Positions 49,400 through 61,235 of a stretch of DNA of 64,000 nucleotides are shown one piece after another. Location: the NCBI RefSeq assembly GCF_000332055.1, contig NZ_ALVZ01000221.1:1-64000 (forward strand). Reading direction: 5' to 3'. The notes under the pieces are model-generated. The model was not told where the DNA came from. It searched no databases and saw only the letters and a program-made list of their open reading frames with translations. Source of the stretch: Xenococcus sp. PCC 7305 (GTDB taxonomy: Bacteria > Cyanobacteriota > Cyanobacteriia > Cyanobacteriales > Xenococcaceae). How positions within the stretch are numbered: the stretch's first letter is position 1; the number at the start of each line of letters is the position of its first letter. The position numbers and the translations under genes were made by a program.

Positions 49400-50656
49400 T
49401 TATTGCTTAAAGCGGTGTCCAATATCTCGACGATAATAGAGACCCTCGAAAGTAATCGCCGACACCGCGGAATAAACTTTTGCGATCGCAGACTCAAAGT
49501 CATCCCCAATCGCAGTAATACCCAGAACTCTACCTCCATTAGTCAGCAATTGTGAGTTTTCCAGCTTTGTCCCGGCATGGAAAATCATGGCCTCGCGAAT
49601 CGATTCGATCCCCGTGATCGCTTTGCCTTTCTCGTAGGCATCAGGATAACCACCAGATGAGGCCACGACACAAATAGCAATTCCTGGTTTCCAGGCCAAA
49701 GGAGGTTGCTCGGCCAATTTTTGTTGGGCGCAAGCGAGCATTAATTGCTCAAGGGGAGTCTCTAACAAGGGTAATACGGCTTGGGTTTCGGGATCGCCAA
49801 AACGACAGTTGAATTCAATAACTTTGGGTTCTCCCTGAGGCGTAATTATTAAACCCGCATATAAAATTCCTCGATAGTCAATACCTCGTTTGTTAAAAGC
49901 ATCAATCGTCGGTTGCAAGACTTCGGTTTGGATCCTCTGCATTATTTCAGGAGTTACTAAAGGAGCAGGAGCATAAGCACCCATGCCACCAGTATTTTTG
50001 CCTGTATCTCCTTCGCCAATTCTTTTATGATCCTGAGCTGGCAGTAGAGGGATAATTGTCTGGCCATCAGTCAGCGCCAGGACAGAGGCTTCTTCTCCCA
50101 CTAAAAAGTCTTCGATGACTAGGGTGTTAAAACCCTGGTTGAATAAGTCATCCACCGCAGCAATGGCAGATTCTAAATTCATCGCAACAATAACTCCTTT
50201 CCCAGCAGCTAAACTATCTGCTTTGACAACTATTGGTGCGCCTTCTTGCTTGATATAAGCTTTCGCTGCTTCTGCATCAGTAAAGGTTGCTGACTTGGCT
50301 GTGGGAATCCCTGCTTCTGCCATTAAATCTTTGGCCCAAGATTTACTAGCCTCAATTTGCGCCCCTGCCTTAACTGGGCCAAATACCAGAACATTGTTAG
50401 CTTGCAAATAATCGGTAATTCCTAAGGCCAAAGGGACTTCTGGCCCTACTACTACTAGGGAAATATCATATTCTTGTACGGCTTGAGCAATTGCTGGGAA
50501 ATCATCTACAGCTAAATCAAGATTCCGACAATTTGCCATTGTGGCTGTTCCCCCATTCCCCGGAGCACAAAATACCTGCTGAACATTAGGCGATCGCAAT
50601 AACGTACCAGCGATCGCATGTTCTCTACCGCCACTTCCCACAACTAATATATTCAT
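49400..50656 (-). CDS. purD: Phosphoribosylamine-glycine ligase (GARS)
   Basis: PurD catalyses the second step of de novo purine synthesis, joining phosphoribosylamine and glycine with ATP. The 418-residue product has MNILVVGSGGREHAIAGTLL at the start, the ATP-grasp loop GAPIVVKADSLAAGKGVIVA, EEASVLALTDG, and the metal-site VIEFNCRFGDPETQ. It is 38 bases downstream of the c-di-GMP gene and 107 bases before nblS, all on the minus strand. Confidence 0.96.
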   Translation of the reverse strand: MNILVVGSGGREHAIAGTLLRSPNVQQVFCAPGNGGTATMANCRNLDLAVDDFPAIAQAVQEYDISLVVVGPEVPLALGITDYLQANNVLVFGPVKAGAQIEASKSWAKDLMAEAGIPTAKSATFTDAEAAKAYIKQEGAPIVVKADSLAAGKGVIVAMNLESAIAAVDDLFNQGFNTLVIEDFLVGEEASVLALTDGQTIIPLLPAQDHKRIGEGDTGKNTGGMGAYAPAPLVTPEIMQRIQTEVLQPTIDAFNKRGIDYRGILYAGLIITPQGEPKVIEFNCRFGDPETQAVLPLLETPLEQLMLACAQQKLAEQPPLAWKPGIAICVVASSGGYPDAYEKGKAITGIESIREAMIFHAGTKLENSQLLTNGGRVLGITAIGDDFESAIAKVYSAVSAITFEGLYYRRDIGHRFKQ

Positions 50657-50694
50657 TTCCTGTTTTCCTGTTTCCTAAAAATACAAATTTTCAA

Positions 50695-52515
50695 TTAATT
50701 AAAAACCAGAGGCTGCGGTTTTTCAATGCCATAACCTTGAGCATAGTTAATTCCGATAGCCTGGATTTTTTGTAAAATTTCATCATTCTCAACAAATTCA
50801 GCTACTGTTTTAATATTCATAATCTGACTGATACTATTGAAACATTCTACGGTGGCATAATCTATGCGATCGCTTGCTATATTCTTGACAAAGCTACCAT
50901 CAATTTTTAAGTAATCTATCGGTAAATTTTTGAGATAACTCAACGAACTCATGCCACTGCCAAAATCATCCAAGGCGATCGAACAGCCTATTGATTTTAG
51001 TTCTTGAATGAAAATTGCCGCATGATTGAGATTAGAAATTGCAGCGGTTTCTGTGATTTCAAAACAAATTGTTTGGGGCGCGATAAGATGATACCGGGTA
51101 AATTGTGCTTGAAGAAATAGCCGGAACTCTTTACTGTTAATACTTGTACCTGAGATATTGATCGCATACAGTTCTTTTGCCGGATTTGACCTGTGATTAT
51201 TTTTTGATTGCAAATAGGCTTGGTAACTAGCTAAAAAATTACTAATCACCCAACGATCTATCATCGGCATAAGATTGTAGCGTTCCGCTGCAGGAATAAA
51301 AGCCTCAGGTGAAATTAACTTTCCTGATTCTCCTAGAAAACGCAGTAAAATTTCATGATGCTTGATCTGTACATCATCATCTAGCGCAATAATTTTTTGA
51401 GTATAAAGACAAAATCTGTTTTCCTGAATAGCGGAATTTAATCGGGCAATCCATTGTTTCTCTCGACGGCTTCTAGCTACTTCATGATCTTGCTGATGAT
51501 AAATATGTACATAATTACGACCTTTTTCCTTGGCAACATAACAAGCAGCATCGGCCAAGCCCATTAAGCTAGCCAAATCTTCTGTATTTGATTCTATGGC
51601 GACCACTCCAATGCTGACTCCGATCTTAAAAACTTGGTTATTCCAAGTAAACCGAAATTTTTTAATTAATTTTCGCAAGTCATTGGCAATCTTTGCGGCC
51701 ATTTCTAAAGAGCATTGGTGAAGCAACAGGCCAAATTTATCGCCCCTCAAACGGGCAAATACATCAGAATCGCGAATTCTCTGACTCAATAAGATTGTTA
51801 CTTGTCGCAGCAATTCGTCTCCCGCTTTATGTCCACAGGTATCATTAACAATTTTGAATTGATCTAAATCTAGACAACAGAGAATATGATTAGATTCTTG
51901 AGGGGTAAACTTGGCGATCGCCTCAGCTAATTTCTCTTCAAAGCTCTGCCTGTTATATAACCCGGTTAGGCTATCATAATTTGCTGGACAGGGTAGCTTA
52001 TCAACTGTTTTAGGAGACACACAAACATTTTGCTCTTCCAACAGGGTCAGTGATTTTTTTAAGGTCTTAATAGTTTCATATAGCCTTGGCAGGTTGAGAA
52101 TAATATTAATAGTTTCTTCTCGAATTATCCCGACCAATCTTTCATTATCATCAACTATGGGTAAATGTTGGATCTGATGTAGACGAAAAATAGATATTAC
52201 TTGATAAACGTCTTGAAAATCATCTCTTTTGAGAGTTATTAGCTGCGATGTCATAACTTCTGCCACTCTTGTCTGAGCTAAATCTATCTCGCATGAGACT
52301 AATTTCATAAGATCTTTTGCTGTTAAAATCCCGACCAAAACAACACTATCAATTACTAATATATAACTAGAATGAAATGCTTTATCCTGTTTTTTTTCAT
52401 TCATCCTAGAGATTGCATTAATAACAGATTTCTGAGGTGAGATAGTTAGGGGACTAGGTTCAATAATATCTTCTAACTTAGGCAAATCTACATAGTCAGT
52501 ATCTCTCATAAGCAA
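50695..52515 (-). CDS. CBS-GGDEF-EAL protein (degenerate GGDEF, probable c-di-GMP phosphodiesterase)
   Basis: The 606-residue protein has a CBS pair at residues ~1-135 (ILTAKDLMKL, GIIREETINI), a GGDEF domain at ~165-335 and an EAL domain at ~345-600. The GGDEF active-site loop reads RLRGDKFGLLL, so the GGDEF motif is RGDKF and cyclase activity is doubtful. The EAL domain keeps the main catalytic residues: HEILLRF (Glu), YAINISGTS (Asn), FEITETA (Glu), ALDDFGSG (Asp-Asp) and DYLKIDGSFV (Lys). It therefore probably degrades c-di-GMP, under control of a nucleotide bound by the CBS pair. There is no membrane segment. Confidence 0.86.
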   Translation of the reverse strand: MLMRDTDYVDLPKLEDIIEPSPLTISPQKSVINAISRMNEKKQDKAFHSSYILVIDSVVLVGILTAKDLMKLVSCEIDLAQTRVAEVMTSQLITLKRDDFQDVYQVISIFRLHQIQHLPIVDDNERLVGIIREETINIILNLPRLYETIKTLKKSLTLLEEQNVCVSPKTVDKLPCPANYDSLTGLYNRQSFEEKLAEAIAKFTPQESNHILCCLDLDQFKIVNDTCGHKAGDELLRQVTILLSQRIRDSDVFARLRGDKFGLLLHQCSLEMAAKIANDLRKLIKKFRFTWNNQVFKIGVSIGVVAIESNTEDLASLMGLADAACYVAKEKGRNYVHIYHQQDHEVARSRREKQWIARLNSAIQENRFCLYTQKIIALDDDVQIKHHEILLRFLGESGKLISPEAFIPAAERYNLMPMIDRWVISNFLASYQAYLQSKNNHRSNPAKELYAINISGTSINSKEFRLFLQAQFTRYHLIAPQTICFEITETAAISNLNHAAIFIQELKSIGCSIALDDFGSGMSSLSYLKNLPIDYLKIDGSFVKNIASDRIDYATVECFNSISQIMNIKTVAEFVENDEILQKIQAIGINYAQGYGIEKPQPLVFN

Positions 52516-53075
52516 AGCATTAAATTTTCTTTGTTAATTTTTTAAAAATACTTCTGCGAAACATTATAAAGATTTAGAAAAGATAGCAACTTTTCCTGAT
52601 TACCCCGTAAATACCGACAAACTAGCATTTAACAATAATTAAAAAGCTATAAATTAAGACTTATCGCCTATTGCTTATTACTATTAATTTGCAATATTCT
52701 TCCTGAGATATTTTTTTTGCTGACAACGCTTTTTACTTCTTTTGTTTAACGCAAATTATAGTCCAAATTCGTATAAAATAATAGCCTTAATCTTCAATTA
52801 CAAGAATTAGCACTATTGGCTATTTTTTGCACTCAAACAGCCACAAGGTATTAAGCTATTATTTTTTAGTTTAAAAGCATAAATTTTCTAGGCCCGAATA
52901 ATTATATTTTCAATTTTATTGGTGCTTGTTTAATAACATAAAATTAATTTTTAATAGTATATGAAGCGTTAAGATAGTAGCTCTTAGAAAGCTTGATTCC
53001 TGCATATTGTGAAATGAGCAATCGTAACTTAAAAGTAGAATTTCACTTTTCTCTATAGTTATGAGGTCTTGATCT
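52516..53075. other. AT-rich intergenic region without a recognised gene
   Basis: This 560-base gap lies between the divergent CBS-GGDEF-EAL gene and the small plus-strand gene at 53.08 kb. I see no codon-like open frame, tRNA or convincing hairpin. It is very AT-rich and presumably holds promoters for both divergent genes. Confidence 0.6.
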
Positions 53076-53339
53076 ATGGCTAGCAACAATCTGCCAACAC
53101 AACAGAGTTCTGGCAAAGTTAATACCCGTTTTAGTTTAGTTAACAGTCTCCTAGCTTATCCTGATCGCGTAACCACTATTTTGGAGGATCATGAGGAGAT
53201 GCTCGATTATGCCCTGGTTCAGTTACTAGAAAATATTTCTGAATACATGAAAATGCAAAATCGTTTTAACACAGCTCATTTTCTAAATACACTCACTAAT
53301 CAGATTCAGCAGAATTTGGATTGCCATAGACCAAATTGA
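53076..53339 (+). CDS. Small cyanobacterial protein of unknown function next to apcC
   Basis: The 87-residue protein starts MASNNLPTQQSSGKVNTRFS and is mainly helical (VTTILEDHEEMLDYALVQLLENISEYM, FNTAHFLNTLTNQIQQNL). It has no membrane segment and one Cys near the end. I do not recognise a family. It is convergent with apcC across a shared hairpin at 53350. Confidence 0.65.
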   Translation: MASNNLPTQQSSGKVNTRFSLVNSLLAYPDRVTTILEDHEEMLDYALVQLLENISEYMKMQNRFNTAHFLNTLTNQIQQNLDCHRPN

Positions 53340-53340
53340 C

Positions 53341-53367
53341 AAAAAAAACGAGGTCTTTTCAGACCTC
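53341..53367 (-). terminator. Rho-independent terminator of the apcABC transcript (probably bidirectional)
   Basis: A perfect 7-bp stem, GAGGTCT (53350-53356) and AGACCTC (53361-53367) with a 4-base loop, lies 37 bases past the apcC stop codon. On the minus strand it is followed by CGTTTTTTTT, a classic Rho-independent terminator for apcC. On the plus strand the downstream sequence is only moderately T-rich, so it may weakly serve the small gene at 53.08 kb. Confidence 0.92.
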
Positions 53368-53404
53368 AAACGAGTAAAATTTATTTTTTATATGATTGCT
53401 TAGC

Positions 53405-53608
53405 TTATGCCAAACCAGTATTAGTATTTTTTATGCCTGTAGCTAGTTCCACCTTAATAATTTTGCCACCCATTTTCATGATTCTTTGTTGTTCACGAAA
53501 CCAGTTATCAAAAGGAACTAGTTTGGTAAAGTAAGTATTCTGCAATTCCCGTTGAGTACGAATTCTTGTTTGACTGGGAACACAAGCTGTGACTTTAAAT
53601 AGACGCAT
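53405..53608 (-). CDS. apcC: Phycobilisome core linker ApcC (Lc 7.8)
   Basis: The 67-residue linker MRLFKVTACVPSQTRIRTQREL caps allophycocyanin trimers in the core cylinders. The length and the motifs KVTACVPSQ, ELQNTYFTKLVPFDNWF and RIMKMGGKIIKVEL are typical. It is the last gene of the apcE-apcA-apcB-apcC group, and a strong terminator follows. Confidence 0.97.
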   Translation of the reverse strand: MRLFKVTACVPSQTRIRTQRELQNTYFTKLVPFDNWFREQQRIMKMGGKIIKVELATGIKNTNTGLA

Positions 53609-53801
53609 AGATTGATTTCTCCTGAATATTAATTTTTGAAAACCAAAATTCGGGAGTCAAAAGTCAATACTAGATCATTAAAACTTTGTTTTTCTTTCGC
53701 GCCCGAAAGACTCAGCTCATAAGAACTAGCACTCACTCTAGACATCCCGAATTGGGTGTTTGCTTTTACCGCAAACTTATTGATTCTCTTGGGTTAAGCA
53801 A

Positions 53802-54287
53802 TTAGCTCAAGCCAGAGCAAATATAGTCAAGATAAACGCCCATCTCTTTACCAGCAGCATCACCAACTAAACCAGCGGTAACTTCTTTCATGGACTGGAT
53901 AGCCTGCACAGTAGTCCCGGCAGGAACACCTAAAGAACTATAAGTTTCCTTTAAGCCATTGAGTACACGCTCATCAAGAATGGAAGGATCGCCAGCTAGC
54001 ATAGCATAGGTTGCATAGCGAAGATAATAGTCCATATCACGAATACAAGCAGCATAACGACGAGTGGTATACATATTCCCACCAGGACGAGTGCTGTCAG
54101 TGTATAGCAAGGATTTAGCTACGGCATCTCTAACAATTGCAGCAGCATTAGCGCTAATAGCATTAGCAGCACGAACTCTGATTTCTCCAGTCTGGAAATA
54201 AGCTTTGAGCTTTTCCATAGCCGAGCCATCTAAATACTGACCTTGCACGTCAGCAGAGTTAATAACAGAAGTAATTGCGTCTTGCAT
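53802..54287 (-). CDS. apcB: Allophycocyanin beta subunit ApcB
   Basis: The 161-residue bilin protein begins [27 protein letters not shown]. The chromophore Cys lies in [25 protein letters not shown] and the C-terminus is conserved ([12 protein letters not shown]). With ApcA it forms the trimers of the phycobilisome core. It is 90 bases after apcA. Confidence 0.98.
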   Translation of the reverse strand: MQDAITSVINSADVQGQYLDGSAMEKLKAYFQTGEIRVRAANAISANAAAIVRDAVAKSLLYTDSTRPGGNMYTTRRYAACIRDMDYYLRYATYAMLAGDPSILDERVLNGLKETYSSLGVPAGTTVQAIQSMKEVTAGLVGDAAGKEMGVYLDYICSGLS

Positions 54288-54377
54288 AATTTTGTTTCCT
54301 TAATCTTACCTAGTCTGAATATCTTTTAGTATCGAAGAAAATTGTGACATCTCTAGATGACTAAAGGATCTCTAATC

Positions 54378-54863
54378 CTAGAGTAATCCTCCGATAACAT
54401 AGTCAAAGTAAGAAGCAGCTTCACCTGCATCATCTCCAGACATCAAAGAAGAAGCTACATTCTTCATCTCACGAACACCTTGAGCTACCGCATCAATGGA
54501 AGTTCCTAGAGATTTGTACATTTCCTTAGCACCTACTAGCCCAATCTCTTCGATGGGAGTAACATCACCAGACACGATACCGTAGGTTACAAGTCTTAGA
54601 TAATAATCTAAGTCTCTTAGGCAAGTTGCGGTCATTTCCTCACCGTAAGCATTACCACCAGGAGAAACAACATCAGGACGTTTTTGGAATAAAGCGTCTC
54701 CTGCTTCTTTGATGATGCGCTCACGGGATTCTGTGAGAACTTGTGCAATACGTAAACGGCTATCGCCAGAAGACACGAATGCTTTAATTCTTTCTAATTC
54801 GCCAGGGCTCAAATAACGAGCTTCAGCATCAGCACTCACGATGGATTTCGTGACAATACTCAT
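54378..54863 (-). CDS. apcA: Allophycocyanin alpha subunit ApcA
   Basis: The 161-residue subunit starts [26 protein letters not shown] and has the bilin Cys in [23 protein letters not shown], ending FDYVIGGLL. It pairs with ApcB in core trimers. It lies 500 bases downstream of apcE on the same strand, so it probably has its own promoter in that gap. Confidence 0.98.
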   Translation of the reverse strand: MSIVTKSIVSADAEARYLSPGELERIKAFVSSGDSRLRIAQVLTESRERIIKEAGDALFQKRPDVVSPGGNAYGEEMTATCLRDLDYYLRLVTYGIVSGDVTPIEEIGLVGAKEMYKSLGTSIDAVAQGVREMKNVASSLMSGDDAGEAASYFDYVIGGLL

Positions 54864-55362
54864 CGATGGATTCCTCCAAAAAAAGTTAAATCAGTTTTTT
54901 AGGGACTAATCACCTCTTAATCAAGAGGATCATATCTCCTTTATTATGGGAAAAAATCAGAGCCACCCTACTCTACTTTACAATGAGAAGTGCCTGTTAC
55001 TACTAATTGGTCAGATGTTAAATCTGGCATCAGTACTATTTTTCTGATGAGCAAAACATTACTATCAAAAGTCGGGCGCTTGACAAGCTTAGGTTTTTGC
55101 TTGTCCAAGACATGTTCAGCAGAGAGATGCTCTATGTATCACTTGATTTTTATTCTCGAGCTACAGAATAGTATTGCAGCTTGTTAAACCAAGAATTACA
55201 AACCTAGGGGCTTATTTAACAAAGCTTTACAACAAAATTAATTTTGGCAAGACCTTGTAAGCGGCAATTCTGATTCTCTTGAGCTCAAAAGCGGTCGCGT
55301 TTTACCCGCATTTTGCTTGTCAAAAGCGATCGCTACATTCAAAAAAACCAAACAACTAACCC
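54864..55362 (-). promoter_or_regulatory. Long apcE-apcA intergenic leader (likely apcA promoter and 5' UTR)
   Basis: The 499-base gap has no gene. A GACAAGC/GCTTGTC hairpin (55082-55088 and 55099-55105, 10-base loop) and a pair of CAAAAGCG direct repeats, one in HIP1 form, lie in it. Such long leaders before apcA are known in other cyanobacteria. I could not fix the promoter hexamers by eye. Confidence 0.5.
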
Positions 55363-58017
<2,655 letters not shown>

Positions 58018-58152
58018 TTAAGTATGTTTTTACTTTATAGTTCAGCTCTTAGAGTAAAACTTTTCGGGCTTCTATAGGCAGTTTGTTAAGAAATGTATAA
58101 TTTATGGGAATTGTGGCATCATCTAATATAAGTTTGATTCCTTCTTGTAGTA

Positions 58153-59061
58153 TCAATCTTGTTGATGAGAAAATTGATAGGCGCCAATCCCCGAAAGTGT
58201 AATTGCGAAGCCCAGCAAAATAGGGATTGCATACCAAGGAAATTCTGACAGAGGCAAATAAGCTGAGGCTCTTAGACCACTGCTGGTATAAGTTAAGGGT
58301 AAAAGATAAACTACGGCTTTTAGTAAACCAGGTAAGTGAGCAGGATCAAAAAATGTTCCACCCAGGAAAGACATCGGGACAATTACAAAATTATTATATA
58401 AACCAACGCTCTCTAAAGACTTGACTCGCAGACCAATAATCACCCCTAAACCAGCAAAAACTGCACAGTTTAAAACTAGCAGCAAAATAAATAAAGGGTT
58501 GAGAAAGCTGACAATCTTGCCGGTAAAGAGAATCGACACCAAAATTACCGAAGCAGCGCTCATCATTCCCCTAACAATTCCTGCAAGCATTTTGCCAAGA
58601 TGTAATGCGAGGGGGTGAACAGGAAAAAGGAGTAGTTCTTCAAAGTTTTTATTAAACAGGCGATCGCCACAGATCGAAAATGTAGTGCCACCAAAACTAA
58701 TGGTCATCGAAGAGAGGGCGACCATTCCTGGCAAAATAAATTCTAAATAGTTATCCCCTGCTGTTGGTTGAATCGAGCTATCGATAGTGCTGCCCAATCC
58801 TAAACCAAAGGCAAAGATATAGATGAGAGGGGAAATGAGGCCAGTAGCGGCAATTTGCGTCAGTCTGGCACGTAAATCCAACCATTCTCCCCAGAAAATA
58901 GTCCAAGTATCTCGGGCAATTGCTAGGAATACTGAAGTCTGCGGGAATTTATTGGCAGATTGAAAGATCGTGCTAAGAGATTGGGATTTCACGCTTTGGC
59001 TAAATTGATTTTTATTAAGAAATATTGCAACTAAAGAAATCTTGACATAAAAACGCGGCAA
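58153..59061 (-). CDS. ABC-2 type transporter permease
   Basis: The 302-residue membrane protein has six hydrophobic segments after residue ~60, including TGLISPLIYIFAFGLGLGS and a C-terminal LLGFAITLSGIGAY. The pattern FILPGMVALSSMTISFGGTTFSICGDRLFNKNFEELL is typical of drug/daunorubicin-type ABC-2 permeases. The substrate is unknown, and no ATPase subunit gene is adjacent. The start may be internal, since the first ~40 residues are poorly family-like. It lies 48 bases after the TerB-like gene. Confidence 0.82.
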   Translation of the reverse strand: MPRFYVKISLVAIFLNKNQFSQSVKSQSLSTIFQSANKFPQTSVFLAIARDTWTIFWGEWLDLRARLTQIAATGLISPLIYIFAFGLGLGSTIDSSIQPTAGDNYLEFILPGMVALSSMTISFGGTTFSICGDRLFNKNFEELLLFPVHPLALHLGKMLAGIVRGMMSAASVILVSILFTGKIVSFLNPLFILLLVLNCAVFAGLGVIIGLRVKSLESVGLYNNFVIVPMSFLGGTFFDPAHLPGLLKAVVYLLPLTYTSSGLRASAYLPLSEFPWYAIPILLGFAITLSGIGAYQFSHQQD

Positions 59062-59109
59062 TTATTTAATTAATTCTTGACATTTATCAAAATTTTAGAG
59101 ACGAGAATG

Positions 59110-59544
59110 CTAATTATAAATTCTCTCCTGAACCACTTTTTGGTAAAACTTACGGATTCGCCTTAACATTCTCTCTAAAATCCAGTTCTGGGACTTATCC
59201 CTGGGGTCAAAGCTTTGTATTTTTTCGAGGATCCGAGTTTCTCTAATATCCACATCTCCATTGCCGTAGATGATGCCGCTGACTCTTTCTAGCAATTCGT
59301 GATAATTTTCCGCTCCAGGATATTCTTCTAAATACTCCTCCAGCCAGAGATAACATTCTGGGGGGTTAACTATTTTTAATTCCGACAACAAGATTTTAAT
59401 TTCTGGATCTTCACTCAGTTGGAATTCTTGAGCAATACGTCGCAAATAGATTCTTTCTTCTGGTTGCATCACGCCATCAATCCAGGCAGTACCAATAAGA
59501 ATCTTGAATAACTTTTTATTTTTTGTTTCTTGAGCGATCGCCAT
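59110..59544 (-). CDS. TerB-like protein (tellurite-resistance family fold)
   Basis: The 144-residue soluble protein is all-helical with the TerB-type metal-site pattern: IGTAWIDGVMQPEERIYLRRIAQEF and IYGNGDVDIRETRILEKI carry paired acidic residues. TerB-like domains are found in stress and phage-response proteins, but their activity is unclear. The gene lies between rsmB and the permease, 34 and 48 bases away, so it is likely co-transcribed with both. Confidence 0.8.
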   Translation of the reverse strand: MAIAQETKNKKLFKILIGTAWIDGVMQPEERIYLRRIAQEFQLSEDPEIKILLSELKIVNPPECYLWLEEYLEEYPGAENYHELLERVSGIIYGNGDVDIRETRILEKIQSFDPRDKSQNWILERMLRRIRKFYQKVVQERIYN

Positions 59545-59578
59545 AAACTAGTCTTGAATAGTTAACAGTGAACATTCT

Positions 59579-60970
59579 TCATTTTATTCGACCTGCGCTG
59601 TTTTTCCGAAATTTCACCAAGAAAAAACCGTCCATATTATACCGATGAGGGTAAACTTTAACCCAGCCACGGGCCATATCAAAATTATTGACGATTGATT
59701 CGGTGTCTGGAACAGCAATTGACCAATTGGGATGGGAACCGAGGAAGGATTCTACTACTTTTTCATTTTCTTGGGAATTAATACTACAGGTTGCGTAAAC
59801 CAAAACTCCTTGGGGCTTGACACGGGTTGCGGCTGCGGAGAGCAGCTCTTGTTGCAATAAACTAAGTTGCAAAATTTTCTCCGGAGTTTGCCGCCACCGA
59901 ATATCAGGTCTTTTGTGAAGCGTGCCCAATCCCGAACAAGGAACATCTAGCAACAGGCGATCGCACTGCCTCGGTAAATCAATTAAATCACGACTATCAC
60001 CCGCAGGCTGAATCTGAATCGAGTTTAATTGTAATCTTGCGGCATTAGCCCTAACTTTTTGTAATCTTTTTTTAGAGCGATCGCAAGCCCAAATCGTTCC
60101 GCGATCGCCAAGTAATTCCGCAATATGAGTTGTTTTTCCCCCTGGCGCGGCACAAGCATCGATGATACTTTCTCCCGGTTGAGGATCGAGGAAATGGGTT
60201 ACCAACTGAGCGCTACCATCTTGCACAGTCCACCAGCCCTCCCGATATCCAGGCAGTTGATCAATCGCACCATTACCACCCGTGAGTCTCAAGGCTTGAG
60301 GAAGATAGGGGATTCGAGATACAGCAATTCCTGCCTCTGCAAAAGCTGACTCTACTTCTTCTAGAGATTTTTTGAGAATATTAACTCGTAAATCTACGCT
60401 AGGAGTTTGATTAAACCAAGCGAGTAATTGCTCGGTCTCTTCGAGAGATAACTGTTGCAACCAAGTCTCCACTATCCAATCAGGAAAACTATATAGAACA
60501 CCCAGACGCTGAACTGGGTCTTTTGGCAGCTTGAGGATTGGGGAAGCTAAATGATTAGCTTTGGAGACTTGACGAATATAATTTCTCAATACTCCATTCA
60601 CAACGCCGGCAAGTTTGCTCAGCCCATTAGCTTTTGCTAACTCCACACTAGTATTGACCGCTGCTGAGTCGGGAATTTGATTGAGATATCCTAGTTGATA
60701 TAAACCAAGATAGAGAATAATGCGTAACTTAGGGGGTTGCTGCTGAGCCTTTTTTTTCCCAAAATTATCGATCAAGACATTTAGAGATCGCTTGTGACGC
60801 ACCACCCCGTAGACTAACTGAGAGATCAAGCCGCGATCTCTTGGAGAAATTTTCCGATTAGATAAAATCCGCGCTAAAGCAATATCAGTATAAGCTTGCC
60901 CCTGCTCAATTTTTTGTAGAGCCTCAAAAGCTAATTGACGAGAATCTATAACAAGTAAATTTTTGGACAT
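59579..60970 (-). CDS. rsmB: 16S rRNA m5C967 methyltransferase RsmB (Sun family)
   Basis: RsmB methylates cytosine 967 of 16S rRNA with SAM. From ATG 60970 (MSKNLLVIDSRQLAFEAL) the product is 463 residues: an N-terminal NusB-like RNA-binding domain (~1-140) and a C-terminal methyltransferase with motif I DACAAPGGKTTHIAEL, motif IV LLDVPCSGLGTLHKRPDIRW and motif VI YATCSINSQENE, both with catalytic Cys. A longer GTG frame to 61021 lacks family support. Confidence 0.93.
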   Translation of the reverse strand: MSKNLLVIDSRQLAFEALQKIEQGQAYTDIALARILSNRKISPRDRGLISQLVYGVVRHKRSLNVLIDNFGKKKAQQQPPKLRIILYLGLYQLGYLNQIPDSAAVNTSVELAKANGLSKLAGVVNGVLRNYIRQVSKANHLASPILKLPKDPVQRLGVLYSFPDWIVETWLQQLSLEETEQLLAWFNQTPSVDLRVNILKKSLEEVESAFAEAGIAVSRIPYLPQALRLTGGNGAIDQLPGYREGWWTVQDGSAQLVTHFLDPQPGESIIDACAAPGGKTTHIAELLGDRGTIWACDRSKKRLQKVRANAARLQLNSIQIQPAGDSRDLIDLPRQCDRLLLDVPCSGLGTLHKRPDIRWRQTPEKILQLSLLQQELLSAAATRVKPQGVLVYATCSINSQENEKVVESFLGSHPNWSIAVPDTESIVNNFDMARGWVKVYPHRYNMDGFFLVKFRKNSAGRIK

Positions 60971-61235
60971 GCAATCTTGATCAATTGGGTAGAGAAAACC
61001 AGTAATCACTAATCCTGACACGACTTGGCAATTTATTTAAAATAATCCCCCAGCTGCTTAGATTTTTTTTATGCTTAACTTTCGTATCCTACCTGTTTGT
61101 GAATTTCTCATCAAGAAATGAAAATTAAATTCATGAAAATTTCATTGAAAGTACAGTAAAAGCTCTTGTAAACACCTATGTAATTAATTAGTATACTTAT
61201 GTAATTATTGGTAATGATTAAAGGCATCTTATAAA

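Noticed and set aside
49324-49539. A 71-codon minus-strand frame in the 3' part of purD.
   Set aside because: It overlaps the well-supported end of purD in another frame and has no family features.
52916-53116. A 66-codon minus-strand frame near 53.0 kb.
   Set aside because: The sequence is AT-rich, with no recognisable domain, and it overlaps the start of the small plus-strand gene.
54990-55187. A 65-codon plus-strand frame in the apcE-apcA gap.
   Set aside because: No ribosome-binding site or family-like sequence is visible. It lies in the antisense direction of a leader region.
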